54,129 nucleotides of DNA, from positions 1 to 54,129 of the forward strand of contig DYGX01000023.1 in NCBI GenBank assembly GCA_020724465.1, in the 5' to 3' direction. The first letter of the stretch is position 1. Every line of letters begins with the position of its first letter. Both the position numbers and the translations under genes were made by a program. The DNA comes from Thermoflexus sp. Its GTDB lineage: Bacteria; Chloroflexota; Anaerolineae; Aggregatilineales; Aggregatilineaceae. Shown here piece by piece: positions 15,440 through 23,496 of this stretch. The notes below the pieces were generated by a model. The model had not been told where the DNA came from. It ran no database searches and saw nothing but the letters and a program-made list of their open reading frames with translations.

Positions 15440-16954
15440 TCAGCCGACCGGGAACGCGCCCACCCACTCGGCAAAGACATCGTCCAGATCGGCGCCGAGC
15501 GACTGTTCAAAGCTCGCCAGCATGTCCGCCGGCTCGGCGATCCGGTAGCGGTACGCCGCGAAGTAGTCGCGCAGTGCGGCCAGCACGGCCTCAAGCCCGT
15601 AGGCGTCGGCCAGCGCGCCGAAGAAGAGCGGCCCTTTCTGGTAGACCAGGTAATAGTAAGAGGTGGCGTCGTAGGCGCTCGCCGGCAGGCCAATCGGCCG
15701 GTCGAGATTGGCCGCCAGCGCCAGGAAGCGGGTGTACTGCGCCAGATAGGTTTCCATTGCGGCCTCGAACGACGCCTCGCCTTCAAGATCGCGGATGAAC
15801 AGCGCGGTGGCGAACTGCGCCAGGGCTTCGTCCATCCAGGGGTCAAGCGTCTGATCGTTGCCGACCAGGCTGTACCACCACTGGTGCGCGGTCTCGTGGA
15901 CGATCACGAACAGGAAATTGTCGCCGTTCTCGTCCCACAGCCGGTCGCCGACGACGAACAGGCCGGGATACTCGACCCCGCCCGCGCGGGTCGGCGTCTG
16001 GACGACATCCAGCTCGGCGAAGGGGTAGGCGCCGAACGTCGCGTTGAAAAGCTTAACCGCTTCCTGCGTGACGCGCAGCGCGACGAACGCGTTGAACTCG
16101 GCATTGACGCGGGCCGGATCATAGCTGATGCGGATGGTGGTTCCATCCTGCTCGCCGCTGAGCGTCACATAGTGTGTGCTGGCGAAGATGGCAAAGTCGC
16201 GCACCAGGGGCGCGATGTACTCGTGCACGAGCGTCCCCGCGGCGCCCGCGTGCTGCGCGATCTCGATCCCGCTGGTGGCGAAGACGAGGTCTTCCGGCGC
16301 GGTGATCGTGACCTCATAGAAGGCTGTTTCGCTGTAGACGGCGTCGCCCTGGGCGTGATCGGTGACGTCCCACCACCCGTCACCCGGCTCGTACACCGAC
16401 AGGACCGGGTAGGCGTTGGGCAGCGCCAGCACGCCGTCCAGATAGCTGAACTGCGCGTAGAGGCGGACGCGCCCTTCCCACACGGTCAGCTCGTAATCCA
16501 GCGCGAGGGTGGCCGCGGCGCCGGGCGCGAGCGGGCCGGGCAGCGGCACGCGCAGCACCGTGCCGGTCGGGTCGAGGTGGGGGGTCACGGTCCGGCCGTC
16601 GACCGTGACGTGCGAAACGAACATCTTGCCCCCGTACGACTCCAGATTCGGGTAGAGCCGGAAGACGATCTCGTCAAGCGCGTCCGGCGCCCGGTTGGTA
16701 TAGCGCACGCGCTGGTACCCGTCGATCGCCGCCTGGGTGGGGGTCAGCGCGAGCGCCATGTCGATCGTGTAGTGGGGTGCGTGGGCGTGCGCGGCGAGAT
16801 CGCCGGCGAACTCCGGCAGCATGGCCGGGGCAAAGCGCGCCAGCGGTTCATCGCCCGGTGCCTGAGCGGCTGCGGGCATACCAGCCCCGGCAAGGACAAG
16901 CACCCCCACCAGTGCGATCAGCCCGCCGAGCCGCAGAAGTCCACGCCGCTCCAT
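15440..16954 (-). CDS. Secreted M1 family metallopeptidase (paralogue 1)
   Basis: About 504 residues. A Sec signal peptide (LLRLGGLIALVGVLVLAGAG then MPAAAQA) precedes a beta-rich N-terminal domain (YTNRAPDALDEIVFRLYPNL) and a gluzincin catalytic domain with HETAHQWWYSLVGN, the third zinc ligand in DPWMDEALAQF and the catalytic Tyr in YQKGPLFF. The GxMEN exopeptidase motif is replaced by GGVEYPG, as in the DUF-type bacterial M1 branch, so N-terminal trimming specificity is uncertain. Start at ATG 16954, with GAGAAGGGG just upstream (the codon before is GTG). It lies downstream of a paralogue on the same strand (about 110 bp apart). Confidence 0.9.
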   Translation of the reverse strand: MERRGLLRLGGLIALVGVLVLAGAGMPAAAQAPGDEPLARFAPAMLPEFAGDLAAHAHAPHYTIDMALALTPTQAAIDGYQRVRYTNRAPDALDEIVFRLYPNLESYGGKMFVSHVTVDGRTVTPHLDPTGTVLRVPLPGPLAPGAAATLALDYELTVWEGRVRLYAQFSYLDGVLALPNAYPVLSVYEPGDGWWDVTDHAQGDAVYSETAFYEVTITAPEDLVFATSGIEIAQHAGAAGTLVHEYIAPLVRDFAIFASTHYVTLSGEQDGTTIRISYDPARVNAEFNAFVALRVTQEAVKLFNATFGAYPFAELDVVQTPTRAGGVEYPGLFVVGDRLWDENGDNFLFVIVHETAHQWWYSLVGNDQTLDPWMDEALAQFATALFIRDLEGEASFEAAMETYLAQYTRFLALAANLDRPIGLPASAYDATSYYYLVYQKGPLFFGALADAYGLEAVLAALRDYFAAYRYRIAEPADMLASFEQSLGADLDDVFAEWVGAFPVG

Positions 16955-17063
16955 CACGCCCCTTCTCTCCCGACCTGTACGGCGCAGCGCGCGCCGGTCT
17001 GTGCCCTATGATAGCAGCGAAGGCCGCCGGCACGAAACCGGCGGCAGACCGGCCCGGCACCCC

Positions 17064-18686
17064 TTAGCCGCCGGGCGAGGGCGCGGTGGACATGTCCAGA
17101 CCGGGAAACTCGCCGACCCACTCGCGGAAGATCGCGTCGAGGTCCTCGCCGGTCGCGTCCTCGAAGGCGGCCAGCACGTCCGCCGGGCGGGCGACCTCGT
17201 AGCGGTGGCGCTCGAAGTAAAGCTGAAGCGCCGCCAGAAGGCGCTCGGTGCCGAGCAGCCGCTCCAGCTCGGCATAGAACAGCGGCCCCTTGACGTAGAT
17301 GATCAGGCCGTAATTGTTATCGACGTAGGACGCCACCGGCAGATTGAGCGGCAGATCCGGCGCGCCACTGCCGCGATAGTAGCTGTACGATCGCTCGTCG
17401 GCGGCCAGGAGCTCCTGGGCGCGTCTTTCGCCGTAAACCGCGCGCATATACAGGTACTCGGAGTAGGCCGTCAGGGACTCGTCCAGCCAGGGCTGCTCGA
17501 CCTGATTGTTGCCGACCAGGCTGTACCACCACTGGTGCGCCACCTCGTGCGCGGTGGTGATCTCCAGGAAGGCGTTGCCGCGCTCCCAGTTGCGGTCGGC
17601 GATGATGACGATGCCGGGGTATTCGATCCCGGTCAGGTTGAACGTCTCGACCACGTCCAGCTCGGCGAACGGATACGGGCCGAACGCCTCGTTGAAAGCA
17701 CGCACCGAGTCCAGCGCGATCTGCAGCACCCATTCTGCGGCGCTCTCGCCCCCCGGCCAGAAGTAGACCTTGACCGCGATATCCTCGACGTTCCCGGTGA
17801 TCACGCCGAACTCCGGCCCGGCGACGATCAGCGAGTCGCGCATGGGGCCGCTGACGATGTGATGCGTGGTCAGGCCGCCCCCCGCCGGATAGGTGGCCAG
17901 GGTGGAGCCGCTGGCCGCCACAACGAACGTGTCCGGCACGGTCAGCAGAATCTCGTACAGTCCAGTTTCGCTGTAGACGGCGTCGCCGGCGGGCAGCGGG
18001 CGCTCCTGCCACCAGCCGCGCCCTTCTTCATAGACGGACAGCATCGGGTGCCATTCCGGGCCGGAGAAGACGTTGTGCTGGTAGCCAAACGCGCCGTAGG
18101 ACGCGAACATCCCGCGCTCGGCTGAGACGATGAACTGCATCGCGATCTCGACCGCCTGGCCCGGCGGCAATGGCTCCGCCAGCGGGACGATCAGCACCGA
18201 CTGGCGCCCGGCCAGCCTCGGCTCGACCGGCACCCCCTCGACCTCGACATCCGAGACGACCATCCGCCCGCCCAGCGACGGCAGGTTGGGGTACAGCCGG
18301 AACACGATTTCGCTCAGTATGTCGGATGAATGGTTGGTGTAGCGCACGCGCTGGGCGCCGCGAATCACCGCCACGTCGCCCTCGAAGCGGAGCGACGCCT
18401 CGATGTAGTAGCGGTTGCGATCCGCGAAGCGATACACATCCCCTGCAAAGGTCGGGCGCATGGCCGCTTCGAAGCGGGCCACATCGTCCCAATCGACGGC
18501 AGGCAGCGCGATGGGGTCAACCGGCGGGAGGTCGGTCGGCGTTGCCGGCGGCAGCGCGGTGATGGTCGGAGCCAGAGTCGGCAACGCGCCGGAAGCAGCA
18601 TCGGCTGCCGCTCCGCAGCCGGCCAGCGCGGCGATCCCCAGCAGCGCCGCGCTCAGCACCAGCGCCGCCTGTGCTCGAACGGTCAT
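17064..18686 (-). CDS. M1 family metallopeptidase, lipoprotein (paralogue 2)
   Basis: About 540 residues. The N-terminus is a lipoprotein signal with lipobox LAGC (Cys about residue 24), then a Thr/Pro-rich spacer. The M1 core has HEVAHQWWYSLVGN, PWLDESLTAYSEYLY and YVKGPLFYAEL, matching the paralogue at 15440-16954 almost motif for motif, including GIEYPG in place of GAMEN. The two genes arose by tandem duplication and differ in anchoring: this one is tethered to the outer face of the membrane, the other is released. ATG 18686 is preferred over GTG 18692 because AAAGGGGA lies 8-9 bases before it. Likely role: digestion of external peptides. Confidence 0.9.
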   Translation of the reverse strand: MTVRAQAALVLSAALLGIAALAGCGAAADAASGALPTLAPTITALPPATPTDLPPVDPIALPAVDWDDVARFEAAMRPTFAGDVYRFADRNRYYIEASLRFEGDVAVIRGAQRVRYTNHSSDILSEIVFRLYPNLPSLGGRMVVSDVEVEGVPVEPRLAGRQSVLIVPLAEPLPPGQAVEIAMQFIVSAERGMFASYGAFGYQHNVFSGPEWHPMLSVYEEGRGWWQERPLPAGDAVYSETGLYEILLTVPDTFVVAASGSTLATYPAGGGLTTHHIVSGPMRDSLIVAGPEFGVITGNVEDIAVKVYFWPGGESAAEWVLQIALDSVRAFNEAFGPYPFAELDVVETFNLTGIEYPGIVIIADRNWERGNAFLEITTAHEVAHQWWYSLVGNNQVEQPWLDESLTAYSEYLYMRAVYGERRAQELLAADERSYSYYRGSGAPDLPLNLPVASYVDNNYGLIIYVKGPLFYAELERLLGTERLLAALQLYFERHRYEVARPADVLAAFEDATGEDLDAIFREWVGEFPGLDMSTAPSPGG

Positions 18687-18801
18687 CTTCACGGTCCCCT
18701 TTGCGTCTGCACGCCGTGCCTCTATCTACAGCTTATACGTTTCTGCCAGCGAAATTTGCGCAGGCTTGCCACACCCGGTCGCCAGCCGAGTTATGATCGG
18801 A

Positions 18802-18830
18802 TTGCTCGAATTCGTGAAGTGGTGTACAGT
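18802..18830 (+). promoter_or_regulatory. Candidate promoter 1 of maltodextrin operon
   Basis: TTGCTC (18802-18807), 17-bp spacer, TACAGT (18825-18830). An AAACGTTT palindrome at 18863-18870, just downstream of the predicted start, resembles the core of LacI-family operators but is too short to be decisive. The whole gap 18687-19186 holds no gene I can support. Confidence 0.3.
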
Positions 18831-19009
18831 CTAATCAAGAGGCCTACGCATCAGGGATCAATAAACGTTTTGCTCAAGCCGTCACAGAATATCCGGCGTA
18901 CACTCAGCAGGGGTTCTCGGTCTGCCCGGCGGGCAAGGTTCGTTGTGCGCGATTATCGCCCCTGCTGTGGACGCGGATAAGCCAAACATGCTACCTGATC
19001 TTGCCCAGA

Positions 19010-19018
19010 TGATATACA
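19010..19018 (+). promoter_or_regulatory. Candidate extended -10 promoter of maltodextrin operon
   Basis: TGaTATACA (19010-19018) is a good extended -10 element; the -35 position (GCTACC) is poor. It would give a 5' leader of about 160 bases before the malE-like gene. It is an alternative to, or works beside, the candidate at 18802-18830. Confidence 0.3.
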
Positions 19019-19186
19019 TTAGAATCAGCTTGCATGGTCAGGTAGTGAGGGCGTTCCCGCCTTGAGCACGGCGCTGCGATCTCTGATTGCGGGCCGTTGA
19101 GCGGGTCATTCCGGCGCCGCCTCGCTGGCCCGGCAAGCACTCGCTGCAACTGCTGACTTGATTTTATTTTGTGGAGGAAGAACCGT

Positions 19187-20422
19187 ATGAAGCACCGTTC
19201 CTGGATTCTCGTTACGATTGTCCTGATCGCGATGGTCGTCGCCCCGGTGGCCTATCGCCCGGCCGTTCAGGCACAGGGCCAGACGCTAACCATCTGGGTA
19301 GACCTCAACCGCGCGCCGATCCTTGAGGGGCTGGCGCCCGATTTCGCCGATGAGTACGGCGTAGAAGTGGTTATCCAGCAAGTCGGCTTTGGCGACATCC
19401 GCGACCAGTTCATCGTCGCCGCCCCGGCGGGCGAAGGCCCGGACATCTTCATCGGCGCGCACGACTGGATCGGCGAGCTGGTTGCCAGCGGCCTGCTGGC
19501 CCCGATCGACCTGGGCGCCAACGAGGAAAACTTCCTGCCCGCGGCAATCGATGCTTTCACCTATGAAGGCGACCTGTACGGCATGCCGTACTCGGTCGAG
19601 AGCCTGGGCTTTTTCCGCAACCCCGAACTGGTTCCGGATGCCCCGGAGACCTGGGACGATGTGCGCGCTATCTCCGAGGAGCTGGTGGGCGCGGGCACGG
19701 TCCCCTATGGCTATGTGATTCAGGAAAACGACCCCTTCCACGTCTTCCCGCTGATGACGGCCTTCGGCGGCTATGTCTTCGCCTTTGAGGAAGGCGTCGG
19801 CTACGATCCGCAGGATGTCGGCATCGACAGCGAAGGCGCTATCGCGGCGTTCGAATGGCTGGACGGCATGGTCGAAGACGGTCTGACCCCTGACGGCCTG
19901 GACTATGACTCGATGCACGCGCTGTTTGAAAGCGGCGACGCGGCGATGATGGTCAGCGGCCCGTGGGCGGTCGAGCGTGTCAGCGCATCGGGCGTCCCCT
20001 TCGAGATCAGCCGCATCCCGGATGGCCCCGCCGGCCCGGCGCGCCCGTTCCTGTCGGTGCAGGGCTTTATGGTCAGCGCCTTCAGCGACGACCCGCAGCT
20101 TGCTCAGATCTTCCTGAACGAGTTCGTGGCGACCGACGAAACCATGCTGGCGCTGTACGAGGGCGAGCCGCGTCCGCCGGCGTGGGCACCCATCCTGGAG
20201 GAAATTGAAGACCCGCTGCTGATCGCCTTCGGCGAGTCGGCGGCCAACGGTATGCCCATGCCTGCCATCCCCGAGATGTCGGCGGTGTGGAGCGCGTGGG
20301 GTTCCGCCATGCAGCTTGTGATCCAGCAGCAGCTTGAGCCGGCTGAGGCGTTGATGGATGCGGCGGAGCAGATTCGCGCTGCGATTGCCGCGGAACAGGA
20401 AGAAACCACAGAAGGGTCGTAG
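19187..20422 (+). CDS. malE: Maltose/maltodextrin ABC transporter substrate-binding protein (MalE-like)
   Basis: 411 residues from ATG 19187, with a strong GGAGGAAG ribosome-binding site. A Sec signal (WILVTIVLIAMVVAPVAYRP...VQAQ) has no lipobox. The mature part has family 1 solute-binding features: LTIWVDLNRAPILEGLAPDF, GPDIFIGAHDWIGELVASGL, YGMPYSVESLGFFRNPELVP, AAMMVSGPWAVERVSASGVP and a C-terminal region resembling bacterial maltose-binding proteins (MPAIPEMSAVWSAWGSAMQL). It is first in an operon with malF-like, malG-like and amylase genes, which supports maltodextrin as ligand. No ATPase gene is present, so a shared MsmX/MalK-type ATPase must be encoded elsewhere. Confidence 0.92.
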   Translation: MKHRSWILVTIVLIAMVVAPVAYRPAVQAQGQTLTIWVDLNRAPILEGLAPDFADEYGVEVVIQQVGFGDIRDQFIVAAPAGEGPDIFIGAHDWIGELVASGLLAPIDLGANEENFLPAAIDAFTYEGDLYGMPYSVESLGFFRNPELVPDAPETWDDVRAISEELVGAGTVPYGYVIQENDPFHVFPLMTAFGGYVFAFEEGVGYDPQDVGIDSEGAIAAFEWLDGMVEDGLTPDGLDYDSMHALFESGDAAMMVSGPWAVERVSASGVPFEISRIPDGPAGPARPFLSVQGFMVSAFSDDPQLAQIFLNEFVATDETMLALYEGEPRPPAWAPILEEIEDPLLIAFGESAANGMPMPAIPEMSAVWSAWGSAMQLVIQQQLEPAEALMDAAEQIRAAIAAEQEETTEGS

Positions 20423-20465
20423 CCGGCTGCTGGACGGCGTCAGACCTTAGGAGCCTGAGAGGGTC

Positions 20466-22454
20466 ATGAACGCTGTGAAAAAAACGGGCAGGGGCTCCGA
20501 TGGGCCCCTTGCCCTCTTTTCCGGATCGGTGACGGGCAGCTTGCTGCTCCTGGGGGGCTTGGCGTTGATTGACGCCTTTGCCCTGTGGTTTCTGATCCGC
20601 CTGATCGACGATCGCGTCTGGTTTCTGGCCCTTGCCGTTCTGGTAGTCACGATCGGCGTCAACGCGGCCTTCCTGAGCCGCAAGCTCTATCCCTTCCGGT
20701 GGTTCTCGCCCGGCCTGTCGCTGATGGTGCTGATGGTCGCGTATCCGACCCTGTTCACCATCTATACGGCGTTCACCAACTACTCGACCGGTAACCTGCT
20801 CAACAAAACCCAGGTGATCGAGCGCATCGAAACCAAGCCGGAGTACCGCTATCTGCCGGATGGAGAGCAGTACTACGACGCGATCCCCTTCCGCAATGAG
20901 GACGGCAAGTATCTGCTTTGGCTGGTCGGCCGCAGCGATCGACAGGCTTACATTGTGACGGAAGATGACGAGATCGAGCCGGTCACGCCCGAGCAGGCCG
21001 GGATCGAGGGCGTTGAGTGGGTGGAAGACGGCGATCCGCCGATTCGCGTCGAAGGCTACGAGTACCTGCCGCCCGAAGATGCCGCCGCCGTGCTGGCCGA
21101 GCGCGATACCCTCGACTATGGCTATCCGGTGGGCGAGGTGTCGATTCGCCTGATCGACGGCCCGGCGGAAGTGCCGGCAGGCTACGCGCTCGACCCCGGG
21201 ACGCTGCTGTTTGTGGACAACACCGGGCGGCGGCCCAAAGAATACCAGGCGTATCTGTTCCGCGCGGCGGATGGCGACGATCTGCTGCTGTACGCTGTAG
21301 ACGGGCGCGATACGCTTCTGGCGCGGCCCGATGGGCGCGTGGTGATCAACGGGCAGCCGTACACGATTGGCGGCTACCGGATGCTCTCCAACCGCGAGCG
21401 CACCGCCATCACGCAGGTGCTGCCGACCCTGACGTTCGGCGAGCGGGACGATCCGATCTATATCGATCCGTTCTCGGCGTCGCGCGCCGGGCGCTTCCGC
21501 CCACGCTTTCTGTACGACGAGCGCCAGGACGCGTTTGTCGAGCAGGAAACCGGCGCGATCTACCGCCCGGTGAAAGGGACTTTCACGCTCGATCGGGCGT
21601 CGGTCAGCGTCGAGGCAGCCGACGAGCTGCCGGCTACGCTCTCACCGGGCTATTATGTCGTCGTGGGGCTGGATAACTTCGAGCGGCTGCTCACCGATCA
21701 GCGGTTGCGGGGGCCGTTCGTGCGCGTGTTCCTGTGGACAATTGCGCACGCGTTTCTGACGGTGTTGCTGACGTTTTCTCTGGGGCTGGCGCTGGCGCTG
21801 TTGCTCAACGACAGGCTCATCCCCGCGCGCAAGATCTGGCGCTCGCTGATCCTGATCCCATACGCGATACCGGCCTTCATCAGCACGCTGGTCTGGCGCG
21901 GCCTGCTCAACCCGCGGCTGGGGCTGATCAACGACACGTTGGAGCGCATTGTTGGCGCTGGCAACGCGCCGGGCTGGTACTCGGACCCGATGTGGGCCAA
22001 AATCGGTATCCTGTTGATCCAGCTTTGGCTGGGCTTCCCGTACATGATGCTGATCTGCACCGGCGCGTTGCAGTCCATCCCGCAGGATATGTACGAGGCG
22101 GCGCAGGTGGACGGGGCGAACGCTTTCCAGCGTTTCCGCCATCTGACGCTGCCGCTGCTGCTGGTGGCGGTTGGCCCCCTGCTGATCGCGTCGTTCGCCT
22201 ACAACTTCAACAACTTCACCGTCATCGAGCTGTTCAACGAAGGCGGGCCGCCGATTGCCAACAGCTCGGTGCCCGCCGGCCACACGGACATCCTGATCAC
22301 CTATACTTATGAACAGGCGTTTGGCTCCGGCGGGGGTACGAACTATGCCTTCGCGTCCGCGATCACGCTGGTGATCTTCCTGCTGGTGGCGGCGATCACG
22401 ATCTTCAACTACCGCTTCACCCGGTCGTGGGAGGAGACGTCGAGAAATGTCTAG
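20466..22454 (+). CDS. malF: Maltodextrin ABC transporter permease (MalF-like) with enlarged extracytoplasmic loop
   Basis: 662 residues against 514 for E. coli MalF. Two N-terminal membrane helices and a third (LSLMVLMVAYPTLFTIYTAF) are followed by a loop at about residues 108-395, then five more helices. The loop is beta-rich and contains acidic repeats; the E. coli P2 loop, which contacts MalE, is about 180 residues, so this one is about 100 longer. The conserved EAA coupling motif EAAQVDGANAFQRFRHLTLP, which contacts the ATPase, is intact. GAGAGGG precedes ATG 20466. Its 3' end overlaps malG by 8 bp, implying translational coupling. Confidence 0.93.
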   Translation: MNAVKKTGRGSDGPLALFSGSVTGSLLLLGGLALIDAFALWFLIRLIDDRVWFLALAVLVVTIGVNAAFLSRKLYPFRWFSPGLSLMVLMVAYPTLFTIYTAFTNYSTGNLLNKTQVIERIETKPEYRYLPDGEQYYDAIPFRNEDGKYLLWLVGRSDRQAYIVTEDDEIEPVTPEQAGIEGVEWVEDGDPPIRVEGYEYLPPEDAAAVLAERDTLDYGYPVGEVSIRLIDGPAEVPAGYALDPGTLLFVDNTGRRPKEYQAYLFRAADGDDLLLYAVDGRDTLLARPDGRVVINGQPYTIGGYRMLSNRERTAITQVLPTLTFGERDDPIYIDPFSASRAGRFRPRFLYDERQDAFVEQETGAIYRPVKGTFTLDRASVSVEAADELPATLSPGYYVVVGLDNFERLLTDQRLRGPFVRVFLWTIAHAFLTVLLTFSLGLALALLLNDRLIPARKIWRSLILIPYAIPAFISTLVWRGLLNPRLGLINDTLERIVGAGNAPGWYSDPMWAKIGILLIQLWLGFPYMMLICTGALQSIPQDMYEAAQVDGANAFQRFRHLTLPLLLVAVGPLLIASFAYNFNNFTVIELFNEGGPPIANSSVPAGHTDILITYTYEQAFGSGGGTNYAFASAITLVIFLLVAAITIFNYRFTRSWEETSRNV

Positions 22455-23358
22455 CGTAGCCACCACCACCGATCGTCAGGGGCGAACCGCCATCCAGCGC
22501 GAGCGGCGGCGCCAGCGCCAGCGTCAGCTTGCCGTGCGGATCGTCCTGCTGCTGCTGGCGCTCGCCTACGCGCTGTTCCCGATTATCTGGATCGCCTCGG
22601 CGTCAGTCGACCCGCGCAACAGCCTGGTCAACCTGGGGCTGATCCCGCGGGGCGCGACACTCAAGAACTACGAGACGCTGCTCAACAACAGCATCCACCC
22701 CTTTACGCGCTGGCTGTGGAACTCGATCAAAGTCTCCACCATCACGATGGTGCTGTCGGTGCTGGTCAGCACCTTTGCGGCCTATTCGTTCTCGCGCTTT
22801 CGCTTCCGGGGCCGCGACGCGACGCTGCTGACCGTGTTTCTGATCCAGGTCTTCCCGAACTCGCTGACGATCGTGGCGACCTTCCTGCTGATCCAGGAGA
22901 TCGGGAACTACATCCCCTCGTTTGGGCTGAACTCGCATGGCGGCCTGATCCTGGTCTATCTGGGCGGCGCGCTGGGGATCAACACCTGGCTGATGAAGGG
23001 CTTCTTCGACTCGGTCCCGCGCGACCTGGACGAGTCGGCGATGATCGACGGAGCTTCGCACTGGCGCATCTTCTGGCAGATCCTGTTTCCGCTGGTGCGC
23101 CCCATCCTGGCGGTGGTTGGCATCCTGACCTTCATTGCTACCTACAACGACTACATCATCGCGCTGACGCTGTTGAAGAACACCCAGCAGCAGACGCTGG
23201 CCGTCGGCCTGAACCTGTTCGTGGGCGAGCAGTTTTCGCAGCAGTGGGGCGTCTTTGCCGCCGGCGCGCTGCTTGGCGCGCTGCCGGTTGTGGTGCTCTA
23301 CCTGCTGATGCAGGATTACATCGTGGGCGGGCTGACCGCGGGCGCGGTCAAGGGATAG
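22447..23358 (+). CDS. malG: Maltodextrin ABC transporter permease (MalG-like)
   Basis: 303 residues, close to E. coli MalG (296). Six membrane helices, starting with IVLLLLALAYALFPIIWIAS after a basic cytoplasmic tail (RERRRQRQRQLAVR), and the EAA loop DESAMIDGASHWRIFWQILF. MalG-type motifs include LTIVATFLLIQEIGNYIPSF and the closing QQWGVFAAGALLGALPVVVL. It pairs with the MalF-like protein to form the membrane channel. The start overlaps the end of malF by 8 bases. Confidence 0.94.
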   Translation: MSSVATTTDRQGRTAIQRERRRQRQRQLAVRIVLLLLALAYALFPIIWIASASVDPRNSLVNLGLIPRGATLKNYETLLNNSIHPFTRWLWNSIKVSTITMVLSVLVSTFAAYSFSRFRFRGRDATLLTVFLIQVFPNSLTIVATFLLIQEIGNYIPSFGLNSHGGLILVYLGGALGINTWLMKGFFDSVPRDLDESAMIDGASHWRIFWQILFPLVRPILAVVGILTFIATYNDYIIALTLLKNTQQQTLAVGLNLFVGEQFSQQWGVFAAGALLGALPVVVLYLLMQDYIVGGLTAGAVKG

Positions 23359-23388
23359 TGGCCCGCCCTTCTTCTCACGTGCTGGAAA

Positions 23389-23428
23389 CGCTGCCGCCCC
23401 GGTCACTGTCTGGACTGAGGCGGCAGCG
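23389..23428 (+). promoter_or_regulatory. Intra-operon hairpin between malG and amylase
   Basis: Perfect 10-bp inverted repeat CGCTGCCGCC (23389-23398) and GGCGGCAGCG (23419-23428) with a 20-base loop and no T-run. Such a stem inside an operon commonly stabilises the upstream mRNA or sets the ratio of transporter to enzyme transcripts. The 138-bp gap holds no other gene. Confidence 0.5.
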
Positions 23429-23496
23429 CGGCTGTTGGACCGGTTCCCGACAGGCCGCGACGATCGCGAGAATGTGGAAAGGATGGTTTTAGCGGG

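Noticed and set aside
18863-18870. AAACGTTT as a LacI-family operator for the maltodextrin operon
   Set aside because: Only the central 8 bases fit the TGNAANCGNTTNCA pattern; the outer positions do not, so it is noted only within the promoter entry.
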